Assembly (NCBI GenBank): GCA_023053575.1
Contig: JAKZAP010000020.1
Span: forward strand, 16,673,998 to 16,737,997
DNA: 64,000 bases
Direction: 5' to 3'
From: Branchinecta lynchi
Taxonomy: Eukaryota > Arthropoda > Branchiopoda > Anostraca > Branchinectidae
Shown here piece after piece: positions 63,622-64,000 of this stretch. Numbering within the stretch: the stretch's first letter is position 1; every line of letters starts with the position of its first letter. The notes under the pieces are model-generated. The model saw nothing but the letters and a program-made list of their open reading frames with translations. It made no database searches and was not told where the DNA came from. A program made the translations under genes and the position numbers.

Positions 63622-64000
63622 ATAGGAAAACCCTCCAGTTTCCAACTTTTCATTAAGTATTGAAGCACGTCGCGTGGTCTTATTTTGTTACACGCAAATC
63701 CACATCTATACATACATCTCTACAAGTATACACGAGTTGAACTTGAGACCTGTCATAGTCGAACTTAACTCATGGGAAATCTGGACCCAGCTGTCCATGA
63801 ACGGGAGGGGGGGGGGGGGTCGGGTCCCATCAACATGCGTATCAGACCTATATATCCCAGCTTAGAGTTTGATTCCAGTCACGGGTCAAAAACTTAACTC
63901 AAGGACATTTGAGCCCACTTGCCCATGAACGTGGATGGTGGGAGGGTGGTTGAACTCCAAATATATTTCCCAACCCTAAGATCTAAATGCACAAGGAATT
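63622..64000. other. No gene; G run and a loose duplication
   Basis: A G run at 63808-63820 in GAACGGGAGG context. CCATGAACGGGAGG (63795) and CCATGAACGTGGATGG (63923), each in a similar 120-base setting, suggest a diverged direct duplication. Confidence 0.4.

Noticed and set aside
1..64000. tRNA, rRNA or SINE with a tRNA-like head
   Set aside because: No paired A and B boxes with a clover-leaf fold and no rRNA-like segment were recognised by eye. A covariance search could still find one.

Overview
The window is a gene-poor, repeat-dense stretch of an animal nuclear genome. The evidence is two recognisable metazoan genes split by GT-AG introns, several clades of decayed non-LTR retrotransposons, and hAT-like, TTAA-targeting and TA-targeting transposon remnants. 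There is no bacterial signal: no operons, ribosome binding sites or dense ORFs. The phylum cannot be fixed from the sequence. A repeat-rich invertebrate is my best guess.

Two genes could be rebuilt, both on the minus strand. TRUB2 (mitochondrial-type TruB pseudouridine synthase) has five coding exons between 25382 and 49626. They splice in frame to a 368-residue protein, and the two best-known active-site residues appear to be replaced (Asp to Gly, Tyr to Phe). The last three exons of ANKLE1/LEM-3 (GIY-YIG endonuclease) lie at 57990-62275; its 5' exons are outside the window or were not found. The genes are head-to-tail, about 8.4 kb apart. They are not known to share a pathway.

Almost everything else is repeat. 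Non-LTR retrotransposon remnants include reverse transcriptase pieces at 36249-38581 and 49862-50080, and C-terminal tails at 5624, 31262, 43931 and 61000. Small inverted-repeat elements (family names A, B, C and so on are mine) recur many times: A and B flanked by TTAA, N/M/K hAT-like with 8-bp duplications, and U, V, I, E, L, C, J. Two large families, F and G, are built of internal subrepeats and carry strings of GAC-type repeats that read as false TDGQTDG proteins.

Region by region: 1-19640 is interspersed repeats with no gene. 19641-21856 is an L element hit by three hAT-like elements, each with its own target duplication. 25643-28650 is a 47-bp tandem satellite with a 235-bp higher-order period, sitting in the last TRUB2 intron about 40 bases from the splice acceptor. 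28.7-49.5 kb is TRUB2 introns full of nested elements. 50.3-56.9 kb is nested elements between the genes. 57.9-62.3 kb is ANKLE1. 62.3-64 kb is repeats plus one unplaced ORF.

The most unusual signal is family W: palindromic elements, in at least six places, whose apex carries a hammerhead-ribozyme-like core (CTGANGA, stem II, GAAA) with base-pair covariation in stem I. One locus has two cores in a 95-bp tandem plus a third inverted. They look like relatives of Penelope-type pseudo-LTRs or retrozymes.
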